From Apibacter muscae (lineage in GTDB: Bacteria > Bacteroidota > Bacteroidia > Flavobacteriales > Weeksellaceae): DNA of 64,000 bases. Shown piece after piece: positions 27,972-36,875 of this stretch. The first letter of the stretch is position 1. Each line of letters opens with the position of its first letter. The DNA lies in the NCBI RefSeq assembly GCF_007845635.1, contig NZ_SELG01000031.1, forward strand, positions 124,001 to 188,000. Direction: 5' to 3'. The notes under the pieces are model-generated. The model searched no databases. It had not been told where the DNA came from and saw only the letters and a list, made by a program, of their open reading frames with translations. A program made the translations under genes and the position numbers.

Positions 27972-29306
27972 TTATAGTTTTTTTACTTCTTCTTTAAATT
28001 GATTCCCTCTATCTTCATAATTTTTAAATAAGTCAAAACTTGCACAAGCAGGAGAAAGTAAAACTACATCATCTTTTTTCCCTAAAGAATAAGCTGCTTG
28101 CACCGCGTCTTTCATTGATTGTGTTTCTACAATTTCGGAAACTATATCTTTAAAAGTTTCAATTATTTTAGTGTTATCTAACCCCAGACATACGATGGCT
28201 TTAACTTTTTGCTCCACAAAGGGTATTAGCTCTGTGTAATCATTTCCTTTATCCTTTCCTCCTACTATCCAAATAACTGGTGAATTCATGGTTTCTAAAG
28301 CATAATAAACAGAATTCACGTTTGTGGCTTTGCTGTCATTTATAAAACTTATTCCGTTGATTTTATATGTAAATTCTAACCTATGTTCTACTGCCTCAAA
28401 ATCTGCTAAACTTTGTTTTATAACTTCACTTTTAATTTTAGATAACTTGCCTGCAATTCCTGCTGCCATGGAATTGGCTACATTATGTTTTCCTGATAGT
28501 GCTAATTCATTAATTTTCATCTCTAATCTTTCTGAATTTACTTGTATTTTTATATTATTCCCATCCATGTAAGCTCCGTTTTTTACTTCGCTTTTTAAAG
28601 AAAAGGGGAATCGATTTGCTTCCGTGTTATTTTTATTAAACCATTCCAGTATCATTTTATCATCCTCATTGTATATAAAATAATCTTGTGGATCTTGATT
28701 TTTTGTAATTTTAAATTTTGCATCTATATAATTTTGATAATTATATCCGTATTCATCTAAATGATCAGGACTTAAATTCAAAATCATTGATATATGTGGC
28801 TTAAAATTTTGAATATCATCCAATTGAAAACTACTTATTTCCAAGATGTAGTAATCAAAATTTTCCTCTGACACCTGCCAAGCAAAACTTTTCCCTATAT
28901 TTCCTGCCAATCCAACATTGTATCCAGCATTTTTAAAAATATGATAAGCCAATGAGGTTGTGGTTGTTTTCCCATTGGAACCGGTAATCGCAATTAGTTT
29001 TGCTCCTGTATATTGAGATGCAAACTCAATTTCTGACGATATTTTAATATTTTTTTCCTTTATTTTCTTAATTAATGCCGAATTTTTAGATATGCCCGGA
29101 CTTTTGATGATCCAATCTGCATTTAATATTTTCTCCTCACTGTGTTTTTTTTCTTCATAGGAAATTTGCTTTTGGTTCAATACCATCTTATATTCTGGTT
29201 TGATTTCCCCTAAGTCGGTAAGGAAAACCTCAAATCCTTGCTTCTGTGCTAAAATTGAAGCACCAACTCCACTTTCTCCTCCACCTATTACTACCAACCT
29301 TTCCAT
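27972..29306 (-). CDS. murD: UDP-N-acetylmuramoyl-L-alanine--D-glutamate ligase
   Basis: This enzyme adds D-glutamate to UDP-MurNAc-L-Ala. The 444 residues show the short N-terminal domain with VIGGGESGVGASILAQ and the Mur ATP loop IAITGSNGKTTTTSLAYHIF (20 residues). LNLSPDHLDEYG and the C-terminal FINDSKATNVNSVYYAL, where the Ser-Lys of the MurD substrate site lies, follow in family order. It starts three bases after mraY and ends eight bases before ftsW. Confidence 0.98.
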   Translation of the reverse strand: MERLVVIGGGESGVGASILAQKQGFEVFLTDLGEIKPEYKMVLNQKQISYEEKKHSEEKILNADWIIKSPGISKNSALIKKIKEKNIKISSEIEFASQYTGAKLIAITGSNGKTTTTSLAYHIFKNAGYNVGLAGNIGKSFAWQVSEENFDYYILEISSFQLDDIQNFKPHISMILNLSPDHLDEYGYNYQNYIDAKFKITKNQDPQDYFIYNEDDKMILEWFNKNNTEANRFPFSLKSEVKNGAYMDGNNIKIQVNSERLEMKINELALSGKHNVANSMAAGIAGKLSKIKSEVIKQSLADFEAVEHRLEFTYKINGISFINDSKATNVNSVYYALETMNSPVIWIVGGKDKGNDYTELIPFVEQKVKAIVCLGLDNTKIIETFKDIVSEIVETQSMKDAVQAAYSLGKKDDVVLLSPACASFDLFKNYEDRGNQFKEEVKKL

Positions 29307-29309
29307 AAG

Positions 29310-30533
29310 CTATCTTATTTTAAGAGTTATTATACATACTATGGCTAACATAAAACCTATAATCCAGAAGCGTGTTACAATTTTACTTTCATGATATCCT
29401 TTTTTCTGAAAATGATGATGCAATGGAGACATTAAAAAAATTCTTCTTCCTTCTCCGTATTTTTTCTTTGTATACTTAAAATAGCTTACTTGCATGATTA
29501 CCGAAAGATTTTCAATTAAGAATATACCGCATAAAACTGGTATTAATAATTCTTTTCGTAAAACAATAGCTAATACAGCTATAATACCTCCAATGGTAAG
29601 ACTTCCAGTATCTCCCATAAATACTTGTGCAGGATAGGTATTGTACCATAAAAATCCAATCAATGCTCCTGCAAATGCCGCTGAAAATATCACTATTTCT
29701 CCTGATTCTGGTATGTACATGAGGTTAAGATAATCTGCCATCATTATATTTCCCGAAACATAGGCGAATAGTGCTAAGGTTGCTACTATAATAGTGGAGC
29801 TTCCTGCTGCCAGCCCATCAATACCATCGGTTAAATTAGCTCCGTTGGAGACCGCTGTGATTATAATAATTACGATAGGGATAAAAACTATCCAGACTAA
29901 ATTTTGTGCTTCACCTTCCTCTACACCTACCCAGGTTAGTATCTTGCTATAGTCAAATTGATTATTTTTAAAAAATGGTATCGTTGTTTTAAATGATTTT
30001 TCGCTAGGATAAAAGTCTTTTGCAAATTCTATATGGTGCGATCCTTCAATTTTTTCCTTGATTACAATATCATTATTCATATATAGAACAAGCCCGACAA
30101 ATACACCTAACCCTACTTGACCTAATACTTTAAATTTCCCGTTTAATCCATCTTTGTTTTTTTTATGAATTTTTAAAAAATCGTCTAAAAACCCAATAAT
30201 TCCCATCCAGATTGTAGATACAATTAGTATTATTACGTAGATGTTCTCTAATTGACAAAATAGTAACACCGGTATTAGGGTTGCTAAAATAATAATTACT
30301 CCTCCCATTGTAGGGGTGCCTTCTTTTTCTTTTTGACCTGTTAAGCCTAATTCTCTAACAGTTTCTCCGAGCTGTTTCCTTCTTAGTATCTTAATTATTC
30401 TTTTACCTATAATTAAGGATATAAATAACGAGGTAAAAACGGCTGCTAAGGCGCGAAATGTTATATATCTATACAATCCACTACCAGGTATATGGAAATG
30501 TTGATTTAAATATTCAAATATATCGTAAAGCAT
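29310..30533 (-). CDS. mraY: Phospho-N-acetylmuramoyl-pentapeptide transferase
   Basis: An integral membrane enzyme that makes lipid I by moving phospho-MurNAc-pentapeptide to undecaprenyl phosphate. The 407 residues have about 10 helices. Key motifs are [24 protein letters not shown] (Asp pair at the Mg site), [25 protein letters not shown] and the His-rich [20 protein letters not shown]. The roughly 70-residue insert after the second Asp motif, with [17 protein letters not shown], gives the longer form that is usual in Bacteroidota. Confidence 0.98.
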   Translation of the reverse strand: MLYDIFEYLNQHFHIPGSGLYRYITFRALAAVFTSLFISLIIGKRIIKILRRKQLGETVRELGLTGQKEKEGTPTMGGVIIILATLIPVLLFCQLENIYVIILIVSTIWMGIIGFLDDFLKIHKKNKDGLNGKFKVLGQVGLGVFVGLVLYMNNDIVIKEKIEGSHHIEFAKDFYPSEKSFKTTIPFFKNNQFDYSKILTWVGVEEGEAQNLVWIVFIPIVIIIITAVSNGANLTDGIDGLAAGSSTIIVATLALFAYVSGNIMMADYLNLMYIPESGEIVIFSAAFAGALIGFLWYNTYPAQVFMGDTGSLTIGGIIAVLAIVLRKELLIPVLCGIFLIENLSVIMQVSYFKYTKKKYGEGRRIFLMSPLHHHFQKKGYHESKIVTRFWIIGFMLAIVCIITLKIR

Positions 30534-30545
30534 TTCTGTTAATCT

Positions 30546-32000
30546 CTAATTTGTTAATAATTCTTTTGCTATAAGCATGTCATCAAAAGGTAAACGTTCA
30601 TCTTTCACTTCTTGATAGTCTTCATGCCCCTTACCTGCAATTAAAATAATATCCTTAGGTTTAGATATTTTAATTGCTGTTTTAATTGCTTGCTTTCTAT
30701 CCGTAATTGAAAGATATTTATTTGTGTTTTGAGGTTCTATCCCACCTTCAATTTCTTTAATGATCTGTTCTGGCTCTTCATCTCTTGGATTGTCTGAAGT
30801 AATGATAGATAGATCCGAAAACCGAGTTGCTATTTTTCCCATAATCGGTCTTTTTTCTTTATCTCTATGCCCTCCACAACCAAATACAGTAATTAATTGT
30901 TCATTTCTTGTCCTTATCTGGTTTATAGCTTCTAAAATATTTTGGAGAGCATCTGGGGTATGTGCATAATCTACAATAATATATTTTTTATCATTTGATA
31001 CATAGGTTTCAAAACGCCCTTTTACTCTGTTCAAATTACTCAAAGCTTTTAGAACTTCTGTTGACTCAAAACCTAGTTCTAAGGCTATCGAATATGCTAA
31101 TAATTCATTATAGGCATTGAATTTACCTGCTAAAGAAGTCCAAAATTCTTGCTGATTAAAATTTAATAACATTCCATCCAATCGATTCTCAATTATTTTC
31201 CCCTTGTACATAGAATTTGATTTTAAGGAATAGGTTACTTTTTTGGCTTCGGTATTTTGAAGCATCACAAGTCCATTTTTATCGTCTATATTGCTTATAG
31301 CAATGGCTGACTTAGGCAAATCATCAAAAAATTTCTTTTTAGCTGCCAAATAATTAGCAAAAGTCTTATGATAATCCAAATGGTCGTGTGAAATATTTGT
31401 AAATGCACCCACTTTAAAGTTTAAACCTGCTAACCTTTCCTGATGTATTCCATGGGAACTAACTTCCATAAATGCATATTCACATTTTTTTTCTACCGCT
31501 TGTGACAACAATTGATTAATAGTTATTGGATCTGGAGTTGTATGTCGAGTATTTAATTTTTGATCTGCAATTCTGTTTTCAATGGTTGATAACAAGGCAC
31601 AACGATATCCTAAATTTTGAAATAAATTGTATAATAAAGTAGCGGTGGTGGTTTTACCATTAGTCCCTGTTACTCCTACTAAAGTTATCTGATCTGAAGG
31701 ATGATTGTAATAATTACTGGCAATAATTCCTAAAGCATAACTAGTATTTTTTACTTGTATGTACGTAACATTGGCTACAACATCTGTTGGAATTTCTTCA
31801 CAAATAATTGCAACGGCTCCTTTATGGATTGCTGACTGTATATATTGGTGTCCATCTAAGTCATATCCTTTGATGGCTATAAAAACATCTCCCTGAACTA
31901 TGGTACGGGAATCAAAAGATATATTAGAGATATTTATGTTAATATCTCCTATTTCCTTTTCTACTTTTATTTTATATATTATGTCTGAAAGTATTTTCAT
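30546..32000 (-). CDS. murE: UDP-MurNAc-L-Ala-D-Glu--diamino acid ligase (meso-DAP type)
   Basis: This ligase adds the third residue of the stem peptide. The 484 residues include the N-terminal ISFDSRTIVQGDVFIAIKGY, the ATP loop GVTGTNGKTTTATLLYNLF, EVSSHGIHQERLAGL and the C-terminal diamino acid pocket SDNPRDEEPEQII. The DNPR motif is the marker for meso-diaminopimelate and not lysine. It overlaps the PBP gene by four bases. Confidence 0.98.
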   Translation of the reverse strand: MKILSDIIYKIKVEKEIGDININISNISFDSRTIVQGDVFIAIKGYDLDGHQYIQSAIHKGAVAIICEEIPTDVVANVTYIQVKNTSYALGIIASNYYNHPSDQITLVGVTGTNGKTTTATLLYNLFQNLGYRCALLSTIENRIADQKLNTRHTTPDPITINQLLSQAVEKKCEYAFMEVSSHGIHQERLAGLNFKVGAFTNISHDHLDYHKTFANYLAAKKKFFDDLPKSAIAISNIDDKNGLVMLQNTEAKKVTYSLKSNSMYKGKIIENRLDGMLLNFNQQEFWTSLAGKFNAYNELLAYSIALELGFESTEVLKALSNLNRVKGRFETYVSNDKKYIIVDYAHTPDALQNILEAINQIRTRNEQLITVFGCGGHRDKEKRPIMGKIATRFSDLSIITSDNPRDEEPEQIIKEIEGGIEPQNTNKYLSITDRKQAIKTAIKISKPKDIILIAGKGHEDYQEVKDERLPFDDMLIAKELLTN

Positions 32001-33961
32001 ACACTTAATTTTAAATAAACAGTCATGCCTTTTTTTATTGGAATTCCTGTTATTGATTGTTGTACTACCTTCCCATTTCCTTTATATACTACCTTTAATC
32101 CTAAATTTTCCAACACTGGAATTGCATCTTTAGCATAATAACCTACCACATTAGGTACATTCTTGGTCTTTGGATTGACTTGTATTTTTTGGTTTTGGGT
32201 CAAAAATTGTTTTATGTTTTTAGAGATTTTTGTTTCATCCTCTTTAGGTAAGTTCAATGGTTTTTTTAAATACACTTTTCCTGCAATTTCTTTAAATACC
32301 GGTGAAGCTACTTGTGAACCATAAAATCCATTTTTCGGTTTATTAATCACTACAATGCATGAATATTCCGGGTTTTCAACTGGAAAAAAGCCACAAAAAG
32401 ATGCTTGATACAATCTTCCTTTTCCTTTGGACCAATATTCCAATTGAGCGGTTCCGGTTTTGCCTGCCATAGATAAATTTGGAGTATATATACTTCTTGA
32501 AGTACCCTTTTCTACTGCATACGCTAACATTTGTTTTAAATCTTCTATAGCTTTAGACGAAGCCATATGTTTTTCTAAAACTATGGGAGAAAATTTTTTT
32601 ATTATAATCCCTTTGTTTTCTATCTTATCCAGTAATTGAGGCTTCATTAATTTACCCCCATTTGCTACTCCATTGTAAAAGGTTAGTATTTGTAAAGGTG
32701 TTAATTTAACTCCATAACCGAAGGACATCCAAGGAAGTGTAACTGAACTCCATTTTTGGTCGTATTGAGGAATATAAGGAGCTCCTTCCCCCGGAATATC
32801 TATTCCTGTTTTTAAACCTATGTGCCAATTATTGATCTTCGCTAAGAAATCTTTTGGATTTTTTGAATAATATTTTACTACAGTTTTAGCTATTCCTACA
32901 TTGCTTGATTGTGATAGTACTTGAGACAGGGTTATAGTACCTTGTCCATGATCATCTCTAACCACTTGATTTTTATATTTCCAAGCTCCTTCCCCTATGT
33001 CTACAGTTGTATTGGGTTCAACGTAGCCATCATCCAACAAGGCTAGCATTGATATTGTTTTGAATGTTGAACCTGGTTCAGATGCCTCCCAAACTGCAAA
33101 ATTCCTTAAATCATCGTATTCTCCAGATTTTGTTCTTTGTAAATTGGTCAATGCAACTATTTTTCCTGTTTTTACATCCATAACTACAGCGCAACCGTGA
33201 TCTGCTTCTGATTTCTCTAATTGATTTTGTAACGCAGAATAGGCAATGTCTTGAATTCGCATATCAATGGTCGTATACACATCGTTCCCATCTATAGGTT
33301 CCATTTCTATATTTATGGGCTTCCATTCTTTTTGATTAATTCTTTGTTGAATTTCTTTCCCGTTGGTTCCTTTTAAATATGAGGTGAATGCACCTTCTAA
33401 ACCTGTTTTTCCTCGTTCATCGTCAAAGCCTAAAGTTCTATTTCCAAAACCTGAAATTGTTTTAATTCTTTCTAATCTTCTTTCGACTATAAAGCCTCCT
33501 TTATTTTGTCCTTTATTTAATATGGGGAATTTTTTAAGCCTAGTGAATTGTTCATAATCCAATCCAGTTGCTAATTTTAAATATTGATTATCCTTAATTC
33601 TAGCTTCATTTAATTTTTTATAGAAATAAAAGCTAGATTTACCAAACATTTTTCCAAGTGAATCGCAAAGAGATGATATATTTTCATCATACAATTTTTT
33701 GCGTATAGTTTTCATGTCCAACCGAATATCGTATTTCGTAATTGTTGTTGCTAACAATATTCCGTCTGACGCATATATGTTACCCCTTGCCGCTTGAATT
33801 TCTTCATTTCTAAAGTTTGTTGTTTGAGCAAGATTTCTATATTTTTCTGAATCTACGGTTTGAATAAATATAAGACGTGCAAATACTAGTACAGCAAATA
33901 ATAGAACCATTGCTGCAACTAAATAAGTACGTGCTAATATGTCTTTATTCTCCTTATTCAT
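31997..33961 (-). CDS. Class B penicillin-binding protein with PASTA domain (FtsI/PBP3-like)
   Basis: The septal transpeptidase partner expected for FtsW. The 654 residues have one N-terminal membrane helix (about 12-33), a PBP dimerisation domain, and a transpeptidase domain with the three active-site motifs: Ser298-x-x-Lys301 in EPGSTFK, SSN at 352-354 and KTG at 501-503. A single PASTA-like domain closes the protein (about 600-654: VPNVVGYYAKDAIPVLENLG). The position between the FtsL-like gene and murE supports ftsI function. A C-terminal PASTA domain is usual in the Bacteroidota version. Confidence 0.95.
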   Translation of the reverse strand: MNKENKDILARTYLVAAMVLLFAVLVFARLIFIQTVDSEKYRNLAQTTNFRNEEIQAARGNIYASDGILLATTITKYDIRLDMKTIRKKLYDENISSLCDSLGKMFGKSSFYFYKKLNEARIKDNQYLKLATGLDYEQFTRLKKFPILNKGQNKGGFIVERRLERIKTISGFGNRTLGFDDERGKTGLEGAFTSYLKGTNGKEIQQRINQKEWKPINIEMEPIDGNDVYTTIDMRIQDIAYSALQNQLEKSEADHGCAVVMDVKTGKIVALTNLQRTKSGEYDDLRNFAVWEASEPGSTFKTISMLALLDDGYVEPNTTVDIGEGAWKYKNQVVRDDHGQGTITLSQVLSQSSNVGIAKTVVKYYSKNPKDFLAKINNWHIGLKTGIDIPGEGAPYIPQYDQKWSSVTLPWMSFGYGVKLTPLQILTFYNGVANGGKLMKPQLLDKIENKGIIIKKFSPIVLEKHMASSKAIEDLKQMLAYAVEKGTSRSIYTPNLSMAGKTGTAQLEYWSKGKGRLYQASFCGFFPVENPEYSCIVVINKPKNGFYGSQVASPVFKEIAGKVYLKKPLNLPKEDETKISKNIKQFLTQNQKIQVNPKTKNVPNVVGYYAKDAIPVLENLGLKVVYKGNGKVVQQSITGIPIKKGMTVYLKLSV

Positions 33962-34301
33962 TTTCTACATGCGGTACAATGATTTTGTACGGTTGTTTAT
34001 CCAAAGCAAAAAGCGAATCAGACAGCACCATGCCTTCCAATTCAGACTCTACTTTCAGTTTCATTAATTTACTATGTACTAATGCATAACGTGCCTTATA
34101 TTCTTCTGCTTCTTCTTTCAATTTAGATATGGTTACCACTTTCTGATCCACCAAATGAGAAGAAGTAATTGATATGAGTGATAAAAAAATAATAAACAAA
34201 ATAAATCTCCATACAGAAATAGCATCCCCATCCACTAAAAATCTACCTTTTAGTATGTCTGAAATGCTTCTTTTTTTTATATTTTTTCTTTTTCTTGCCA
34301 T
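33954..34301 (-). CDS. FtsL-like division protein
   Basis: A 115-residue protein with a basic cytoplasmic N-terminus (ARKRKNIKKRS), one membrane helix (about 45-62) and a periplasmic stretch with heptad-like spacing (ISKLKEEAEEYKARYALVHS) suited to a coiled coil. Size, topology and position between rsmH and the PBP gene match the FtsL-like proteins of Bacteroidota, which would pair with FtsQ and an FtsB-like protein. Sequence conservation in FtsL is low, so the call leans on gene order. Confidence 0.85.
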   Translation of the reverse strand: MARKRKNIKKRSISDILKGRFLVDGDAISVWRFILFIIFLSLISITSSHLVDQKVVTISKLKEEAEEYKARYALVHSKLMKLKVESELEGMVLSDSLFALDKQPYKIIVPHVENE

Positions 34302-35209
34302 TATCTTTTAATCGCTATTCTCATCTTAGCACTTCTGGCTCTTGGATTATCATTTATCTCATCTTCATCAGGAATTATAGCTTTTGATGATACTAAATCA
34401 AAGGGCTTATTCCAATTCCCATAAATATCTCTTTCAGGCTCTCCCTCAAATAAACCTGTTTTTAAAAATTTTTTTACCAAGCGATCTTCCAATGAATGAT
34501 AAGAAATAAATACTAATACCCCACCCGGCATTAATAGATCATAACTCTGAACTAAAAGTTCTTTTAATGCATTTAATTCATCATTAACTTCTATTCTTAA
34601 TGCTTGAAATAATTGGGCATAAAACTTATTCTGTTTGTACTGAGGGATTATCTTATCAAATATCTGCTTTAAATCCCCTGTAGTCTCCAACTCCTTCTCT
34701 TCCCTATTTTCAACAATTAAATGAGCTATCTTTCCAGGTCTTTGTAGCTCTCCATATAAATAAAAAATTTCTTTTAATTGCTCTTCAGAATAGGTGTGAA
34801 GTACCTCTTTAGCCGTTAAGGATTGTTGAATATTCATTCTCATATCTAAAGGTCCTTCAAAACGAGTAGAAAAACCTCTTTCTGGAACATCAAACTGATG
34901 AGAAGAAACCCCTAAATCCGCCAATATACCGTCAACATTTTCTATTTTATAGAATCGTAAAAAATTTTTAAGATACCTGAAATTCTGTGGAATTAGCGTA
35001 AATCTTGGATCTTCTATTTGATTGTTATAAGCATCAGAATCTTGATCGAACGCAAATAATTTACCTTCTGAATTTAGTTTTTCTAAAATCAAACACGAAT
35101 GTCCTCCACCTCCAAAAGTGCAGTCTACATAAATTCCCTCTTTATTTTTTACCAAGGCTTCAACACTAGGGTGTAATAAAACCGGATTATGATATTCCCT
35201 CATCTTCAA
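34301..35209 (-). CDS. rsmH: 16S rRNA (cytosine1402-N4)-methyltransferase
   Basis: An SAM-dependent methyltransferase acting on 16S rRNA position C1402. The 302 residues show YHNPVLLHPSVEALV at the start, the SAM site YVDCTFGGGGHSCLILEKL, GILADLGVSSHQFD, RGFSTRFEGPLDMRM and the C-terminal SYHSLEDRLVKKFLK, all diagnostic. The N-terminus reads MKMREYHNP. The second Met may be the real start, since the first lies 23 bases inside the end of mraZ. Confidence 0.98.
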   Translation of the reverse strand: MKMREYHNPVLLHPSVEALVKNKEGIYVDCTFGGGGHSCLILEKLNSEGKLFAFDQDSDAYNNQIEDPRFTLIPQNFRYLKNFLRFYKIENVDGILADLGVSSHQFDVPERGFSTRFEGPLDMRMNIQQSLTAKEVLHTYSEEQLKEIFYLYGELQRPGKIAHLIVENREEKELETTGDLKQIFDKIIPQYKQNKFYAQLFQALRIEVNDELNALKELLVQSYDLLMPGGVLVFISYHSLEDRLVKKFLKTGLFEGEPERDIYGNWNKPFDLVSSKAIIPDEDEINDNPRARSAKMRIAIKR

Positions 35210-35657
35210 AAATATTACCCATTACATCTTCCGCCAAACTAGCAAAATCATCATCATTTACACTAACCGCTTTTTCATAAAGATCTTTGTCCCATATTTC
35301 TATAACATTTATAGATGCCGCCACTACTACATTCTTATCTAGTTTAGCAAACTGAATAAGGTCTTTATTTACCTGCAATCGTCCATTGTTATCGATTTCT
35401 ACATTTTTCAATCCTGCTGTAAACTGCCTAATAAAATCGTTATTTTTTTTAACGAAACGATTTAGCTTATTTATTTTACTCATCACCAAATTCCATTCAG
35501 AAATCGGATGCAATTCAAGACATGGTTGAAATACAGATCTTTTAAGCACAAAACCTTCTTCCAAAAGGGATTCCATCTGCTTTTTTAACCCTGAAGGCAA
35601 AAGCATTCTCCCTTTAGAATCAAGCGTACATTCATATGTTCCGATAAGATTCAACAT
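35187..35657 (-). CDS. mraZ: Division/cell-wall cluster transcriptional regulator MraZ
   Basis: A DNA-binding regulator that controls its own dcw operon in E. coli and Mycoplasma. The 156 residues hold two AbrB-like swapped-hairpin domains, each marked by a D-x-x-G-R motif: DSKGRMLLPSGLKKQ near residue 13 and DNNGRLQVNKDL near residue 90. It is the first gene of the operon. Two phased AAAAGTGGG boxes lie upstream and overlap the region where the -33 element of its promoter should be. Confidence 0.96.
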   Translation of the reverse strand: MLNLIGTYECTLDSKGRMLLPSGLKKQMESLLEEGFVLKRSVFQPCLELHPISEWNLVMSKINKLNRFVKKNNDFIRQFTAGLKNVEIDNNGRLQVNKDLIQFAKLDKNVVVAASINVIEIWDKDLYEKAVSVNDDDFASLAEDVMGNIFEDEGIS

Positions 35658-35673
35658 GATGATAACAATATTT

Positions 35674-35681
35674 CAAAAGTA
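35674..35681 (-). promoter_or_regulatory. mraZ -7 promoter box (TACTTTTG)
   Basis: The minus strand reads TACTTTTG, matching TAnnTTTG, 16 bases upstream of the mraZ ATG. It is the likely start of the dcw transcript. The usual -33 position falls on the GTGGG boxes and no TTTG is seen there, so the promoter may depend on or be controlled by bound protein. Confidence 0.55.
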
Positions 35682-35701
35682 AAAAATAATTTCTACTTCC
35701 T

Positions 35702-35720
35702 CCCACTTTTACCCACTTTT
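35702..35720 (-). promoter_or_regulatory. Putative MraZ operator: two direct AAAAGTGGG boxes
   Basis: On the minus strand two perfect AAAAGTGGG repeats occur with a 10-base period, one helical turn. Weaker AAGT-containing units flank them on both sides (GGAAGTAGA at 35692-35700 and AAAAGTTTTC at 35724-35733). Known MraZ sites are direct repeats with a GTG core: TGGG repeats with 10-base phasing in E. coli, AAAGTG-type boxes in Mycoplasma. Position in front of mraZ makes autoregulation very likely. Confidence 0.75.
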
Positions 35721-35734
35721 GTTGAAAACTTTTA

Positions 35735-35759
35735 CAACTTATTATGTATTAATAAGTTG
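35735..35759. repeat. Perfect 10-base inverted repeat upstream of mraZ
   Basis: CAACTTATTA and TAATAAGTTG are exact reverse complements separated by five bases. The site lies just upstream of the MraZ boxes with respect to mraZ. There is no T-run, so it does not look like a terminator. A binding site for a dimeric regulator is the simplest reading. Confidence 0.6.
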
Positions 35760-35959
35760 AACGAAAAAATAAATTTTTAAAATTTATTTAACAGAACCAA
35801 TCATATACTAGATCTTTTCTATAAGATTTTATTTACAAACATTTGTGAATCCATGAAATAATTAAAGAAATTCAAAATGATTTAATTCTAAATCTTTAGA
35901 ACTTTATTTTTTAAATTATAAAGAGAGGGTCGGAACTAAGTGTTTTTTAAAAAAAATTA
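35760..35959. other. Intergenic, no gene seen
   Basis: This is the rest of the 302-base gap between mraZ and the channel-like gene. It is AT-rich, with no open frame of useful length, no tRNA-like cloverleaf and no strong hairpin. A short GGGTCGG stretch near 35927 stands out against the AT background, but I cannot assign it. Confidence 0.5.
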
Positions 35960-36646
35960 CTATTCTCTTCCCAATTCTTTGGCTTTAGTTGTTATTAAGT
36001 TGGTAAGGTATATGGTAAATATGGGAAACATCATCATACCTATGGCAGCTAATAATACAGTTAATACTTTACCTGTAATTGAAATTGCAACTATGTTGCT
36101 ACCTACAGTAGTAACATTCATAAATGCCCACCATATGGCATCTCCATAACCGTTTATTTGAGGATTTATCGTATATTCAATAGCATAAAAGGCTAGGCTA
36201 GAAAAGTAAACTGTTGCCATAAGCATTGATAGATAGGTAATAAACAAACTAGATATTTTATTATTTGTAAACCATCCCACTACTATTGCCAATGCATATC
36301 CACCGCGCAAAAGAGGAATAAAACGTATTAAATACATCGCTTCTGATGGCAATTGTATATGATATAAATAAATAATATTTTGATAAGGAATGGATATAAT
36401 TAGGAATATAAAATGTGATTTAAAATATTTCCATCTATTCTCGGATAAAAATATTTCTATGAAGAAGCTAAATAAAAACCATAAACATATCCAGTATTGA
36501 ATTTTTAAATAGTTGTTTTGTGCATACGTGTCAATACCTCTAAAGATATCAATAGACATACTAACAACCAAAAAAACTGATAGTAATAGAATTGAAATTT
36601 GTAAAAAATTTTTAATATACTTTTCTAATAAGTGAGATGAGTTCAT
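35960..36646 (-). CDS. Potassium channel-like ion channel with atypical filter
   Basis: A 228-residue membrane protein with five or six hydrophobic segments. A basic S4-like stretch YLIRFIPLLRGGYAL (about 105-119) precedes a pore region. In the pore loop WWAFMNVTTVGSN (172-184), the canonical TTVGYGD of K+ channels is replaced by TTVGSN. The last helix VLTVLLAAIGMMMFPIFTIYL resembles the inner helix of two-pore-helix (Ion_trans_2) channels. It is probably a cation channel in the inner membrane; selectivity for K+ is uncertain because Tyr-Gly-Asp is absent. It is transcribed away from sstT. Confidence 0.75.
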   Translation of the reverse strand: MNSSHLLEKYIKNFLQISILLLSVFLVVSMSIDIFRGIDTYAQNNYLKIQYWICLWFLFSFFIEIFLSENRWKYFKSHFIFLIISIPYQNIIYLYHIQLPSEAMYLIRFIPLLRGGYALAIVVGWFTNNKISSLFITYLSMLMATVYFSSLAFYAIEYTINPQINGYGDAIWWAFMNVTTVGSNIVAISITGKVLTVLLAAIGMMMFPIFTIYLTNLITTKAKELGRE

Positions 36647-36825
36647 TTCTAATGAAATTATATTTTATAAGTAGATATTCTTATATGTAAAACTTCTTTA
36701 ACAAATACTATGCTATTACAGAGCTAGCACCAAAATCGTATAAACGATACATTATTAAAAAATAAATTTCATTCAATTTTATCACTAGATTCAAATTGAA
36801 TTATAAAGCTCTATTCACAAAAATG

Positions 36826-36855
36826 TTTGATTAACTATTATTATTAGTATTTTTG
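36826..36855 (+). promoter_or_regulatory. sstT promoter (TTTG-18-TATTTTTG)
   Basis: TTTG at 36826-36829, then 18 bases, then TATTTTTG at 36848-36855. This matches the Bacteroidota -33/-7 pattern with close to canonical spacing and is the clearest full promoter in the window. The start codon of sstT follows 20 bases later. Confidence 0.75.
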
Positions 36856-36875
36856 AATGGTCTTTCGATAAAAAT

